Below are positions 33,633-42,794 of a stretch of DNA of 64,000 nt, piece after piece. A program made the translations under genes and the position numbers. This DNA is from an uncultured Prevotellaceae bacterium (GTDB lineage Bacteria; Bacteroidota; Bacteroidia; Bacteroidales; Bacteroidaceae). The notes below the pieces were generated by a model, which made no database searches, was not told the origin of the DNA, and saw only the letters and a list, made by a program, of their open reading frames with translations. Within the stretch, counting starts at the first letter, position 1. Each line of letters begins with the position of its first letter. The DNA lies in assembly GCA_902786665.1 (NCBI GenBank), contig CADADN010000002.1, forward strand, positions 112,541 through 176,540, read 5' to 3'.

Positions 33633-35855
33633 ATGAAACAACTCATCATCCTCATCGCCATAGCCTGTTGCACAACGGCTGCAGCACAAAACGACAGTAT
33701 CCCTAAGGACTCCATACAATGGCAGAAACAACTTGATGAAGTCACCGTGGTGCACCAGAAGAAACTGGTGAAGATGGAAACCGACAAAATGACTTACAAG
33801 GTGAGCCAGGACGAGGACTCCAAGACTGCCACCGTGCTCGACATGCTCCGCAAGGTGCCCATGGTGACCGTCGACGGACAGGACAACATCTCCGTGAACG
33901 GCTCCTCCTCATTCCAAATCTACGTGGACGGCAAGCCCAATCCCATGATTTCCGCAAACGCCAGCGTGGTGCTCAAAAGCATGCCCGCAACCGCCGTGAA
34001 AGACATCGAAGTGGTGACCAACCCCGGTGCCAAGTATGACGCAGAGGGAGCCGGAGGCATCCTCAACCTCATCATGAACAAGCAAAGTGGCGTCAGCCTC
34101 GATGGCTACAACGGCACCATCCGTGCCATGGCCAGCACCACCAACACCGGCTTGGGAGCTTTCCTCAGCGGACAGAAAGGGAAACTCTCCTACAGCGCCA
34201 ACGCCAACTACAGCCAGATGAAACCCGGTACGACCAAGATGGAAACCACCCGCACTGCCAACGACGGGTCGACGATGTTGTCGAACATCACCTCCAAGAC
34301 GAAAATACCCTTTGTCATGGGTAGTTTCTCCCTCGGTTACGAACTCGACCCTATGAGCAGCGTCAACGCTTCGGCATCCGTCACCTCCTTCCAGATGAAG
34401 AACAACGGCTACTCGCTGATGAACATGGCAGGAGGAACCTACGGCTCCGGCTTCAGCTACGGCTACGACATGGATATGAAGAGCCGCAGGACATCCTTCT
34501 CCGGAAGCCTCGACTACCAGCGATTCCTCAACGAAGAGCGCACCAGCCAGGTGTCCATCACATACCTCCTCTCACTCAGCCCCACCAAGACCGAGCAAAG
34601 CAATGAGCCGGAGAGCAACCTGCAATCCGCCATCGACCTCACCACGCAGATGGACAATGAAGAGAACACCACGCAGCACATCCTGCAGGCTGACTACACC
34701 ACACCGATAGGGGAAAACCAGAAACTCAACGCCGGCCTCAAGCTCACCTCGCACCACGCCACTACAGAATCCACCACCAACAACATCGCCAACATGGACT
34801 ACAGCCATACCAACAACATCCTCGCCGGATATGCTGAGTATGAAAGGACCATGGGCAAGTTCACCGCAAAGGGCGGCCTGCGCTACGAACAGACATGGCA
34901 GGACGTGGAGTACAAACTGGGCAACGGCGCCGACTTCTCAAAGACCTACGGCAACCTCGTGCCATCCGCCAGCCTCTCCTACCAGGCCTCGATGACGAGC
35001 AACATCGGACTCACATACAACATGCGCATCACACGACCGGGCATCACATACCTCAATCCTTACAAGGACAGCAGCACGCCCACAGCACTCACATACGGAA
35101 ACCCCGACCTCACCACAGAGACTTCCAACAACATAGGTCTGGTATACAACTTCTACACCCCGAAACTCATGGTGAGCGCCAAACTCAACCAGAATTTCCA
35201 CAACGACGGCATACAGCAGTACAGCTTCTTCCAAAACGGTGTCCTACACACCACATACGGAAACATCGTCGAGAGCAGTGAGACGGGACTGAACGTGTTC
35301 GCCAACTGGCTCCTGCACAAGAATACACGAATCTTCCTCAACGGAGGGATTGCCTACAACCATATGAAGAGCGACGAACTCAATGCAAGCAACCACGGAT
35401 GGGAAGGCAACGCCATGGTGGGACTGCAGCAGACCCTGCCTCTCGACCTCAAGCTCAGCACCTACCTCATCACCTCCACCAAAACCTACACCCTCCAGGG
35501 ATGGACATCAAGCTTCAACCTCCTCACGGCCTCCCTCACAAAGAGTTTCTTCAACGATAAGCTCTCCGTGGGCGTCATGGCAACCACAGGACTCACCAAA
35601 GGAGGAAAACTCAGCTTGGAGACCTACAGCCGTGGAGCCGACTTCACCAACCATTCCAAAATCAGCGTCCCCATCCAGAACGTAGGCATCAACATCAGTT
35701 ACAACTTCGGCAACTCAAAGCGCCAGGCCAAGATGCATGTGTCGAAAGTAGAGAGCGACTTCATCGAGCAACAGTCGCAAGGAGAGATGATCAACAGCGT
35801 CGGCGGAGGCGGACAAGGACAAGGGCAGGGACAACAACAGCAAATGCCATATTAA
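33633..35855 (+). CDS. Outer-membrane beta-barrel protein, TonB-dependent-receptor-like
   Basis: 740 residues. The signal peptide is MKQLIILIAIACCTTAAAQ. Residues about 30-150 are a plug-like domain (QLDEVTVVHQKKLVKMETDKMTYKV, ATVLDMLRKVPMVTVDGQDNISVNG, FQIYVDGKP, VKDIEVVTNPGAKYDAEGAGGILNLI). The rest is amphipathic strand-rich barrel (LSYQASMTSNIGLTYNMRITRPGITYLNPY). The short N-terminus lacks a carboxypeptidase-like domain, matching the 'outer membrane beta-barrel family protein' (PF14905-like) group rather than SusC. The tail is Gly/Gln-rich (GGGGQGQGQGQQQQMPY). A LytS/LytTR pair follows 81 nt downstream and may regulate it. The ligand is unknown. Confidence 0.85.
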   Translation: MKQLIILIAIACCTTAAAQNDSIPKDSIQWQKQLDEVTVVHQKKLVKMETDKMTYKVSQDEDSKTATVLDMLRKVPMVTVDGQDNISVNGSSSFQIYVDGKPNPMISANASVVLKSMPATAVKDIEVVTNPGAKYDAEGAGGILNLIMNKQSGVSLDGYNGTIRAMASTTNTGLGAFLSGQKGKLSYSANANYSQMKPGTTKMETTRTANDGSTMLSNITSKTKIPFVMGSFSLGYELDPMSSVNASASVTSFQMKNNGYSLMNMAGGTYGSGFSYGYDMDMKSRRTSFSGSLDYQRFLNEERTSQVSITYLLSLSPTKTEQSNEPESNLQSAIDLTTQMDNEENTTQHILQADYTTPIGENQKLNAGLKLTSHHATTESTTNNIANMDYSHTNNILAGYAEYERTMGKFTAKGGLRYEQTWQDVEYKLGNGADFSKTYGNLVPSASLSYQASMTSNIGLTYNMRITRPGITYLNPYKDSSTPTALTYGNPDLTTETSNNIGLVYNFYTPKLMVSAKLNQNFHNDGIQQYSFFQNGVLHTTYGNIVESSETGLNVFANWLLHKNTRIFLNGGIAYNHMKSDELNASNHGWEGNAMVGLQQTLPLDLKLSTYLITSTKTYTLQGWTSSFNLLTASLTKSFFNDKLSVGVMATTGLTKGGKLSLETYSRGADFTNHSKISVPIQNVGINISYNFGNSKRQAKMHVSKVESDFIEQQSQGEMINSVGGGGQGQGQGQQQQMPY

Positions 35856-35923
35856 AATCCAACAAAATCACCAGTAAGATGTAAAACTATCATCAAGCAT
35901 TATCAACTATCAAAAAAAACAAC

Positions 35924-35931
35924 TAACTTTG
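35924..35931 (+). promoter_or_regulatory. -7 element abutting the histidine kinase gene
   Basis: TAACTTTG followed by C, a perfect TAnnTTTG, ends only 5 nt before the first ATG (35937). A transcript from it would be leaderless or would use the ATG at 35946. Confidence 0.6.
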
Positions 35932-35936
35932 CAGCT

Positions 35937-36968
35937 ATGATGAAAATGGAAAAGAAAGACAGGCAGATTTTGCTGGTGCAGCTGGCAGCATGGGCGGTGA
36001 TACTCATCACCCCCATGCTGGCCGTGTTGTTCGCCACCTTCAATGTTGAAGCCACTTGGAGGACGGGAACAATGGTGCTGTTCACGCTGTTTTCACCGCT
36101 CGTGCTCTATTTCCTCAACTTCTACGTCTTTGAGCCCTTCCTCTTCTACAAGAGACGTTTCTTATGGTTCGTCCTGGCCAACATCGTCGCCATCGCCATC
36201 CTCAACTTCGGCATATACCATATGTTCAGGTTCATGACCAGCCATAACATTCCGCTATGGTGGAAAATCGACACGATGCTCAGGTTCTTTGTCCATTTCC
36301 TTCTCATCTTCGCGACCATCACATTAGCCATCGGCATCAGGCATTTCCTTCGCGTACAAAGAATCAGGCAACAACTTGAAGAGGAGAAGGCGAAGAACAT
36401 GGAAGCCGAACTGGCTTGGCTGAAAAGCCAGATCAATCCACACTTTCTCTTCAACACGCTCAACAACATCTCCAGCCTCGTGCAAATCGACCCCGATGCG
36501 TCACAAGACGCCATAGCACAACTCAGCGACCTGCTGCGATATGCCATGTATGAGACGCAGAAAACACACGTGTCGCTTTCTGGCGAGGTGGAATTCATGA
36601 AAAACTATGTGGAGCTGATGCGCCTGCGCTGCAACGAGAAGACTAAAATCACCACGCATTTCGACGTGCCGGGCAATGTGGAGGTGGCTCCACTGCTTTT
36701 CATCTCACTCATCGAGAATGCCTTCAAGCACGGGGTGAGCAACACGAAACCTTCGTTCATCGACATCAGCCTGACGATGGAAGACGGGCTGCTGACATTC
36801 ATATGCGACAACAGCAACCATCCCAAGGACGAGAAGGACCGCAGCGGCTCGGGAATAGGCATCGAGAACACACGCAGGCGGCTCAACCTCCTCTACAAGG
36901 ACTGCCACCAATGGGAGCAGACCCTCGAAGATGACACCTACCACGTGAAAATCACACTCAAACCATGA
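35937..36968 (+). CDS. Sensor histidine kinase, LytS/YpdA type
   Basis: 343 residues (possible alternative starts at 35940 and 35946). Four transmembrane segments fill residues 12-140 with very short loops, so sensing is probably within the membrane or of an envelope partner. The His_kinase (PF06580-like) domain has the phospho-acceptor His169 in KSQINPHFLFNTLNNISSL, then an ATPase domain with SLIENAFKHGVSN (N box) and GSGIGIENTRRRLNLLY (G box). The response regulator start overlaps its stop (ATGA), so the two are a cognate pair. Neighbouring outer-membrane genes are the likely targets. Confidence 0.92.
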   Translation: MMKMEKKDRQILLVQLAAWAVILITPMLAVLFATFNVEATWRTGTMVLFTLFSPLVLYFLNFYVFEPFLFYKRRFLWFVLANIVAIAILNFGIYHMFRFMTSHNIPLWWKIDTMLRFFVHFLLIFATITLAIGIRHFLRVQRIRQQLEEEKAKNMEAELAWLKSQINPHFLFNTLNNISSLVQIDPDASQDAIAQLSDLLRYAMYETQKTHVSLSGEVEFMKNYVELMRLRCNEKTKITTHFDVPGNVEVAPLLFISLIENAFKHGVSNTKPSFIDISLTMEDGLLTFICDNSNHPKDEKDRSGSGIGIENTRRRLNLLYKDCHQWEQTLEDDTYHVKITLKP

Positions 36969-37708
36969 ATCCTCTCAAATGCATCATCGTAGATGACGAG
37001 CCCCTGGCCGTCAGACTCATACAGTCGTTTGTGGAACGCACACCCAGCCTCGAACTGCTTTCCGCACACACCGACCCGGTGGAAGCCCTCGAAGCCATCC
37101 AAAGCGGAGAGGCCAACCTCGTCTTCCTCGACATACAGATGCCCGACATCGACGGGATGGAACTGGCACGCTCCGTCCCTGCCACCACACGCATCATCTT
37201 CACCACGGCATTCAAGGAATATGCCTTCGAGAGTTACGAGGTGTCGGCACTCGATTTCCTACTCAAGCCCATTCGTTATGTGAAATTCCTCGCTGCGGTG
37301 GAGAAAGCCAAGCAATGGTTTGAAAGGACCACCAGCACGGAGGATGCCACCACGTCACAAGAGACAAACACCACACCTCCCGCCACCACCATCTACATCA
37401 AGGTGGACGGTGAGTTGCGACAAGTGGCATTCGACAGCATCCTTTATGTCGCCGGCATGAAGGATTATGTTATGTTCTACCTCAAAAACGAACGCAAGCC
37501 CCTTATTACACACCTCACGATGAAAGCAGTGGAGGAAATGCTCCCTACGACGAAGTTCCTCCGCGTGCACCGCTCCTACATCGTGGCACTCGACAGCATC
37601 AGGAAGGTGGACCGCAATGACTGCATCTACATCGGCGACGAAATCATACACGTCACCAGCGGATATGCCGATGCATTCCACCAATATATCAAGCAACTCA
37701 CACCGTAA
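36965..37708 (+). CDS. LytTR-type response regulator
   Basis: 247 residues. The receiver domain (1-120) has DDEP acidic residues near the start, phospho-acceptor Asp56 in LVFLDIQMPDIDGME, Thr in FTTAFKEYAFESYEVSALDF and Lys in LLKPI. A Thr/Ser-rich linker leads to a LytTR DNA-binding domain at about 140-245 (IYIKVDGELRQVAFDSILYVAGMKDYVMFYL, MLPTTKFLRVHRSYIVALDSIRKVDRNDCIYIGDEIIHV). LytTR proteins bind imperfect direct repeats spaced by two helical turns. The TTCGTCGAA pair upstream of the barrel gene (22 nt centre to centre) has that spacing and is a candidate site. Confidence 0.94.
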   Translation: MNPLKCIIVDDEPLAVRLIQSFVERTPSLELLSAHTDPVEALEAIQSGEANLVFLDIQMPDIDGMELARSVPATTRIIFTTAFKEYAFESYEVSALDFLLKPIRYVKFLAAVEKAKQWFERTTSTEDATTSQETNTTPPATTIYIKVDGELRQVAFDSILYVAGMKDYVMFYLKNERKPLITHLTMKAVEEMLPTTKFLRVHRSYIVALDSIRKVDRNDCIYIGDEIIHVTSGYADAFHQYIKQLTP

Positions 37709-37734
37709 CGGGGATATTTACCATGCCTTCCTTG

Positions 37735-37812
37735 TTTTTTCTAGTTTCCCAAGTTTTCCTAGGGTTTCACAGGCCCTCGTAGGCTCTCCTTTTTCCTCCT
37801 AAGACCTCCAAT
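37735..37812. repeat. TAGGAAAACYAG-family repeat
   Basis: Units such as CTAGTTTCCCAAG and TTTTCCTAGGG, then CGTAGGCTCTCC and TCCTAAGACC, lie between the response regulator and the next gene. Degenerate member of the family at 2036 and 14196. Confidence 0.65.
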
Positions 37813-37867
37813 TAGTTTGAAAATGTTAATTTTCAAACTTCAATTTTCCTATATCATTATTATTTCC

Positions 37868-37875
37868 TATATTTG
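37868..37875 (+). promoter_or_regulatory. -7 element abutting the small outer-membrane protein gene
   Basis: TATATTTG followed by C, perfect TAnnTTTG, ends 4 nt before the ATG at 37880. This suggests a leaderless transcript, or initiation at the internal ATG at 37892. Confidence 0.6.
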
Positions 37876-37879
37876 CAGC

Positions 37880-38629
37880 ATGAAGAGACGAATGGCATTT
37901 TTTCTGATGATGGCCTTCGCTTGTATGGCGGCGACAGCCCAGGAAGTTGTTGGAGGTTACAACACCACCGACCTGCTGGAGGTGCAACCGCCTGTCAAGG
38001 TCGTCGACACTTACAACGCCGCAAGGGCGGTGAAGGAATACACCCCGGAGGAGTATGCCGCAAGCAGGCTTCCCTTGGAGGAGCGTCGCGACACCCTCCA
38101 TCTCCCCACGCTCGACAACAGGGGGCAGGTGTGGTCCACCCGGATGCCTTTCTTCAGACCGGGATGGAGCACATGGGACTTGCACCAAGGTCTGAATGTC
38201 AACATCGGAGCCTCCGTTTTCGCAGGTTTCGGGAAGCATGCGCACCATGGGGCAGGCTTCGGCCAGAGCATCTCGGCGATGTATGCCATGCCCATCACCT
38301 CCAAACTCTCCATGGCGGTGGGAGGGTATTTCAACAACTTGTACTGGAACCATGATGTTTATCGCAGTGCGGGTGTCTCCGCCGTCTTGGGCTATCAGTT
38401 TGATGAACATTGGGAGGCCTACCTCTATGGGCAGAAATCCTTTGTGCAAAGCCGCTTCATACCCTATCCCCTCTATGATATGGGCGACCTTGGCGACAGG
38501 ATAGGGGCGGCTGTCAGATACAATGTCAACCCCTCCTTCAGCGTGGAAATGTCTGTCGAGCATAGTTCTTGGCCACGCCGCGAATCCATGCACGACACCT
38601 ATATGCAAATGCCGAGAGGAAGGCAATGA
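37880..38629 (+). CDS. Small secreted/outer-membrane beta-rich protein
   Basis: 249 residues from the ATG at 37880 (MKRRMAFFLMMAFACMAATAQ, signal peptide); upstream open frame from 37817 is AT-rich promoter DNA. The first 85 mature residues are polar and Pro-rich. From about residue 95 the sequence alternates small and aromatic residues (LHQGLNVNIGASVFAGFGKHAHHGAGFGQSISAMYAMPIT, LSMAVGGYFNNLYWNH, AGVSAVLGYQFDEHWEAYLYGQKS, RIGAAVRYNVNPSFSVEMSVEHS), typical of an 8-stranded barrel. I do not recognise a named family. It may belong with the adjacent barrel and LytTR pair. A 13-bp hairpin (38642-38690) follows its stop. Confidence 0.75.
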   Translation: MKRRMAFFLMMAFACMAATAQEVVGGYNTTDLLEVQPPVKVVDTYNAARAVKEYTPEEYAASRLPLEERRDTLHLPTLDNRGQVWSTRMPFFRPGWSTWDLHQGLNVNIGASVFAGFGKHAHHGAGFGQSISAMYAMPITSKLSMAVGGYFNNLYWNHDVYRSAGVSAVLGYQFDEHWEAYLYGQKSFVQSRFIPYPLYDMGDLGDRIGAAVRYNVNPSFSVEMSVEHSSWPRRESMHDTYMQMPRGRQ

Positions 38630-38641
38630 TAATGAAAAATG

Positions 38642-38690
38642 AAAATCGGGTTGCTCATTGTATAAACATCACAACGGGCAACCCGATTTT
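38642..38690 (+). terminator. Hairpin after the small outer-membrane protein gene
   Basis: Arms 38642-38654 (AAAATCGGGTTGC) and 38678-38690 (GCAACCCGATTTT), 13 bp with a 23-nt loop, ending in T4. A TTCAAT array begins directly after it. Confidence 0.75.
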
Positions 38691-38905
38691 CAATCTTCAA
38701 TGTTCAATTTTCAATCTTCAATCTTCAATGTTGTGATTAAGCGAGAGCAGACCAAGCTTGCTTGAAGTCTGCCGAGCGTGAACAACATCGACCAAAGGTC
38801 AATTTTCAATCTTCAATGTTGTGATTAAGCGAGAGCAGACCAAGCTTGCTTGAAGTCTGCCGAGCGTGAACAACATCGACCAAAGGTCAATCTTCAATCT
38901 TCAAT
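38688..38905. repeat. TTCAAT array with two copies of a 79-nt palindromic element
   Basis: TTCAATCT units flank two identical 79-nt copies (38724-38802 and 38812-38890). Each contains an imperfect palindrome: TGTTGTGATTAAGCGAGAG...CAGAC pairs with GTCTGCCGAGCGTGAACAACA around a CAAGCTTGCTTG centre. A third, slightly diverged copy is at 42806-42887, in the same orientation. No coding capacity is apparent. Confidence 0.92.
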
Positions 38906-40027
38906 TTACTTCAGCTTCTTCAGTGTCTCCTTGGCGTAGCTGTCACCCATGAGGGCGGCCTTGTTGACCCATTGGCGACCTAGGTCTTTGTTGCGCTTTA
39001 CGCCATAGCCGTAGTAGTAGCAGATGCCTATGCCGGTTTCTGCTGCAGGGAAGTTCTGCATGGCGGCTTTCTCCATCCAATGGAAGGCTTGTTCGTAGTT
39101 CTGGGCCACACCCATGCCGTTGAAGAACATATTGCCGATGTTGTATTGTGCCTCGGGGATGTCTTGCTCGGCAGCCTTGAGATACCAGGCGGCGGCTTCC
39201 TCATAGTCTTGAGCCACGGAGATGCCGTTGTCGTAGAACCTGCCCAAGGCGAGTTGGGCGTTGGCGTTGCCTTGCTGGGCTGCCTTGGTGTAATACTCCA
39301 CGGCTTTCCCATAGTTTTGTTCCACGCCTTCCCCGCGGGAATAGAGTTTCGCCACCTCGTTTTGTGCCAGGACATTGCCACTGTCGGCCAATCGTAGGTA
39401 GTATCCAAACGCCTTCGTGGCATCTTTGTCCACCCCTTCGCCTGTGAGGTAACTATTGGCGAGGCTGAACATGGCATTTGCATTGCCTTGTGCGGCGGCT
39501 TTCTCCCACCATTTCACGGCTTCGGCATAGTCGATGTCCACACCTTTCATCTGCGAGTAGCACAAGCCAAGGTTGAACTGTGCTCCGGCGTGACCTTTCT
39601 CTGCGGCCTTGGTGTACCATTCTACGGCCTTCTTGTAATTCTTGTCGAATCCTTCGGCGCCGGCATCGTAGCAATGGCCTAAGCTGTTCATGGCTCTCGC
39701 GTCGCCTTTCTCAGCGGCTTTCGTATACCAGTCCACGGCTGTTTGCATGTTTTTGGCAACGCCGTAGCCCATCTCATAGCAATAGGCCAGGGTGAACTGC
39801 GCATCGACGTTGCCCTTGTTTGCAGCCTTGGTGTACCATTGCACGGCTTCGGCGAAATCGGCTTTCACACCTTTCCCGCCAAGGAGACAGTTGGCCAACT
39901 CCACTTGTGCTTTCACATTGCCTGCATTGGCGTTTTTGCGCAAGGTGGCGATGTCGGTGGTTTGTGCGGTGGCTGCCAGTGAGATGAAGACAGCCATGAG
40001 GATGGTGATGATATTTTTTCTGACCAT
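38906..40027 (-). CDS. Sel1-like repeat protein with signal peptide
   Basis: 373 residues: signal peptide MVRKNIITILMAVFISLAATAQ, then about nine Sel1-like repeats of 36 residues, for example AQVELANCLLGGKGVKADFAEAVQWYTKAANKGNVD and AQFTLAYCYEMGYGVAKNMQTAVDWYTKAAEKGDAR. These helix pairs form a solenoid for protein-protein contacts, here in the periplasm. The partner is unknown. The stop codon (TAA, 38906-38908) directly touches the TTCAAT array, so the array may have trimmed or joined the 3' end. A -7 box is at 40054-40061. Confidence 0.93.
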   Translation of the reverse strand: MVRKNIITILMAVFISLAATAQTTDIATLRKNANAGNVKAQVELANCLLGGKGVKADFAEAVQWYTKAANKGNVDAQFTLAYCYEMGYGVAKNMQTAVDWYTKAAEKGDARAMNSLGHCYDAGAEGFDKNYKKAVEWYTKAAEKGHAGAQFNLGLCYSQMKGVDIDYAEAVKWWEKAAAQGNANAMFSLANSYLTGEGVDKDATKAFGYYLRLADSGNVLAQNEVAKLYSRGEGVEQNYGKAVEYYTKAAQQGNANAQLALGRFYDNGISVAQDYEEAAAWYLKAAEQDIPEAQYNIGNMFFNGMGVAQNYEQAFHWMEKAAMQNFPAAETGIGICYYYGYGVKRNKDLGRQWVNKAALMGDSYAKETLKKLK

Positions 40028-40053
40028 GTCTTGTATGCTTGGTTAAAACGCTG

Positions 40054-40061
40054 CAAAATTA
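40054..40061 (-). promoter_or_regulatory. -7 element of the Sel1 gene
   Basis: On the minus strand TAATTTTG followed by C, perfect TAnnTTTG, 26 nt ahead of the start codon. No -33 TTTG at the usual distance. Confidence 0.5.
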
Positions 40062-40111
40062 GGCAAAAAACCGCATTTATGAGTCTTAAGTGATAAGAAA
40101 TTAAGATTTCT

Positions 40112-40206
40112 TTAGAGGATATAGGAGATTATAGGAGGTTATAGGAAGCTATAGGAGGTAATAGGATGCTATAGGGCCAGGTCTTATAGGACTTGTAGGC
40201 CCTATA
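40112..40206. repeat. TATAGGAGG tandem repeat
   Basis: About eight units of ATAGGAGGTT/ATAGGAAGCT/ATAGGAGGTA followed by a short inverted segment (AGGTCTTATAGGACTTGTAGG). Belongs to the TAGGA family and reaches the 3' end of the GH51 gene. Confidence 0.85.
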
Positions 40207-40211
40207 AGACT

Positions 40212-42773
40212 CTAAAGCTCAAAGACCCTCAGGGAGTAGGGAGGCAGGGTGAGGGTGCCGCCGGCCACGGTGCCTTTCTCCAGTGTTACTTGTTGGTCGG
40301 CGGGCTTGCCGCTGAAACCCTCGTAAGGGGTGCCTTCCGGGATGGACAGTCCTTCCACGTGGAGTGTGAGGGCGGCGGGAAGGGCGTTGACTACCTTCAG
40401 ATGGCGCTTGCCCGTCTTGCTGTCCTCCACCACGCTGGCCACCACGCGGTGTGAAATGTTCTGGTCGGCGTTCATGGCACAACTGACATATCGGTCGCCG
40501 CTGTGGATGGAGAAGAGGCGTTGTGTCTCATAGGAGGGTGTGGTGCGAACCTCGGTGTTGGTGAAGTAGATGAGGTCAGGGTTCCAGTTGTGGTGCTTGT
40601 CTTTTGCGAGCAGCGGGGCGTAGGAAGTCATCGCCACCACGTCACCGTTGCGCTCCACGTTGCAGAGGTGGATGGCTTCTGCCAGGGCTGTCTCCACGTT
40701 GCTGCGCTTCTCCCTCGTGCTGGCAGCATATTCCCCGAGATACACCTTGGCCTCCTTGCGGTCGTAGTTGTCGTAGTAGTCTTGGTGGTTGATGAACCAT
40801 CCCGTGCTCTCGTAGTAGTGCTCGTCCACCATGTCGATGATGTCGTGGTGCTTCTTGGCGTAGTCCCAGCCTTCCACATAGTCGGCAGAAGGGGAGTGGA
40901 ACGGCCCCACGGTGCCGCAGACGATGATGTCGGGATACTTCTCCTTGATGGCCTTGCAGAGCATGCCGTAACGCTCCTCGAAGACCGACGAGATGAGGTC
41001 TTCGTTGCCGATGCCCACGTATTTCAAGTGGAAGGGCTCAGGGTGCCCTGCCTCTGCTCGCAGCCGTGCCCAACGGTTGGTGGCGGGGTTGCCGTTGGCC
41101 CATTCTATCATGTCGAGGATTTCCTGGCAGTAGGCCTCCATCTCCTCCATGGGGATGCCGCCCTGTTGTCCGCCATAGCCTTCGCTGTTGGCTGCCGAGT
41201 TCTGGCATGGCACACCAGCAGCGAGAACGGGTAGCGGCTCGGCGCCGATGTCCTCGCAGAATTGGAAATATTCAAGGAATCCCAGTCCTCGTGTCTGGTG
41301 GTAGCCCCAGATGTTGAAGTCGGGCTTGCGGTCTTGCAGTGCCCCCACGGTGTGGTTCCAGTGGTAGATGTTGCCGATGCCTTGGCCGTGGCTCATACAG
41401 CCGCCGGGGAAGCGTACGAACTTGGGATGTAGGTCAGCAATGACTTGCGCCAGGTCCTTGCGCAGGCCGTTCTTGTGGTTGTGGAATGTCTCCTGGGGGA
41501 AGAGGCTCACCATGTCGACCGCCACCTTGCCTTTCTTCAGGGGTGTGAGGCGGAGGGAGCAGGTGAGGATGTCGTCGCCTGTGGGGCGTGTCTTGGATTG
41601 GCTGGTGTTGAGTACGGCGGTGTACTGCTGCCATTCCGTGCCGCGTGTGGTGAGTTTGCTCTCCGCCAGCACCTCGCCGGTGGAAGCAACCAGTTGCACG
41701 AGCCATTGCTTCTTCTTGCAGTCGATGTTGCGCACATGCATGGAGAATTGGTATGCCTGTCCCGGGGCAGGGTCCATGATGCCGTCCCATCCCTCGTTGG
41801 TGATGGGAGCGGCTTCCAACACCACGTAGTGAGGATTGTTGGCACTCAATGGGTTGTCGGTCTCCACCGTGATGGGGGAGGGTGAGGTCCACGCCGTTGT
41901 GGCGGTCCACTCGCGACGGTCTTGCGATGAGTACTCGAAGTCGCGGTTCTGCACCAGTTCGGCGTAGAGTCCTCCGTCGGCTGCATAACTGATGTCTTCG
42001 AAGAAGATGCCTATGAGTTTGTCGCTGATGGCCTTCTTCTCTCCAGGATGGATGGTGAGGGTGGCGGTGGCTGCCTGTAGTTCGTTGTAGCGGGTGGCGT
42101 CGTCGCCCATCCGCTCGGCACTCATAGCACCATCGCGCCGCTGCAGCTCGAAATGGGTGAGCAATGGGATGAGTTCGCCTTGGCTGATGTCGAATATCTG
42201 ACCTTCGTATTCGCGGTCGCCGATGGTGACGCTGGAGGTAGCCCAGGCTGCGTCGCCGATGCCGCTCTCTATGTCTTTTGAGAAGGTGCGGAAGTCATTG
42301 GAGGCATAGACATAGCGTTTCTCGCTGCCCGACTTGTAGTAGATGTCGAACATACCCTCGTCACCCTCGAAGATGATGGGTTTCTCGCAGGAGCGGGTGC
42401 TCATCTTCGGATAGTCTTGTGGGCGCCATGTGATGAGGTCGGCACTATAGGCGGCAGCAAAGGTGGGGGCGTTGTCGTTCACTTGCCACACGGCGCGCCA
42501 TGTGCCGTCGGAGGCATGCACGAGGTTGGGGTGGTACATCCGTTTCTCCGCTCCCCACTGTCCGTAGTCGCTGGAACAGAGTTGGCCGATTTCGTGCCAT
42601 TGGTTGTCGTAGTCGAGGTATGCGGCGTGCAGGCCGGCGTGTTCTCCGGGACAGTAGGTGAAGATTTGCCGCAGAATGTCGTCGCCCTCGTGTTGGGCGA
42701 GGAGGGGTTGGGGGAGGAGGGTCAGCGCCAATATGGCGATGATGCCTGTCAGTTGTCGTGTGATGTGTGTCAT
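40212..42773 (-). CDS. Alpha-L-arabinofuranosidase, GH51, with N-terminal propeller-like domain
   Basis: 853 residues from the ATG at 42773 (MTHITRQLTGIIAILALTLLPQPLLAQ, signal peptide); the frame is open to 42803. Residues about 30-230 look like part of a GH43/GH32-type five-blade propeller (RMYHPNLVHASDGTWRAVWQVNDNAPTFAAAYSADLITWRPQDYPKM). A CBM4-like domain follows (FFEDISYAADGGLYAELVQNRDFEYS onward). The GH51 (beta/alpha)8 barrel has KFVRFPGGCMSHG, the acid/base Glu in KYVGIGNEDL and the nucleophile Glu in KVYLGEYAAS. It should release arabinose from arabinan or rhamnogalacturonan side chains in the periplasm or at the surface. It is adjacent to GH106 on the same strand. Confidence 0.92.
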   Translation of the reverse strand: MTHITRQLTGIIAILALTLLPQPLLAQHEGDDILRQIFTYCPGEHAGLHAAYLDYDNQWHEIGQLCSSDYGQWGAEKRMYHPNLVHASDGTWRAVWQVNDNAPTFAAAYSADLITWRPQDYPKMSTRSCEKPIIFEGDEGMFDIYYKSGSEKRYVYASNDFRTFSKDIESGIGDAAWATSSVTIGDREYEGQIFDISQGELIPLLTHFELQRRDGAMSAERMGDDATRYNELQAATATLTIHPGEKKAISDKLIGIFFEDISYAADGGLYAELVQNRDFEYSSQDRREWTATTAWTSPSPITVETDNPLSANNPHYVVLEAAPITNEGWDGIMDPAPGQAYQFSMHVRNIDCKKKQWLVQLVASTGEVLAESKLTTRGTEWQQYTAVLNTSQSKTRPTGDDILTCSLRLTPLKKGKVAVDMVSLFPQETFHNHKNGLRKDLAQVIADLHPKFVRFPGGCMSHGQGIGNIYHWNHTVGALQDRKPDFNIWGYHQTRGLGFLEYFQFCEDIGAEPLPVLAAGVPCQNSAANSEGYGGQQGGIPMEEMEAYCQEILDMIEWANGNPATNRWARLRAEAGHPEPFHLKYVGIGNEDLISSVFEERYGMLCKAIKEKYPDIIVCGTVGPFHSPSADYVEGWDYAKKHHDIIDMVDEHYYESTGWFINHQDYYDNYDRKEAKVYLGEYAASTREKRSNVETALAEAIHLCNVERNGDVVAMTSYAPLLAKDKHHNWNPDLIYFTNTEVRTTPSYETQRLFSIHSGDRYVSCAMNADQNISHRVVASVVEDSKTGKRHLKVVNALPAALTLHVEGLSIPEGTPYEGFSGKPADQQVTLEKGTVAGGTLTLPPYSLRVFEL

Positions 42774-42794
42774 ATATGTATGTTTTTTACTTCC

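Noticed and set aside
33633-35855. SusC-type receptor of a polysaccharide utilisation locus
   Set aside because: It lacks the N-terminal carboxypeptidase-like domain and a SusD partner; the plug/barrel type matches the smaller outer-membrane barrel family next to a LytTR pair.
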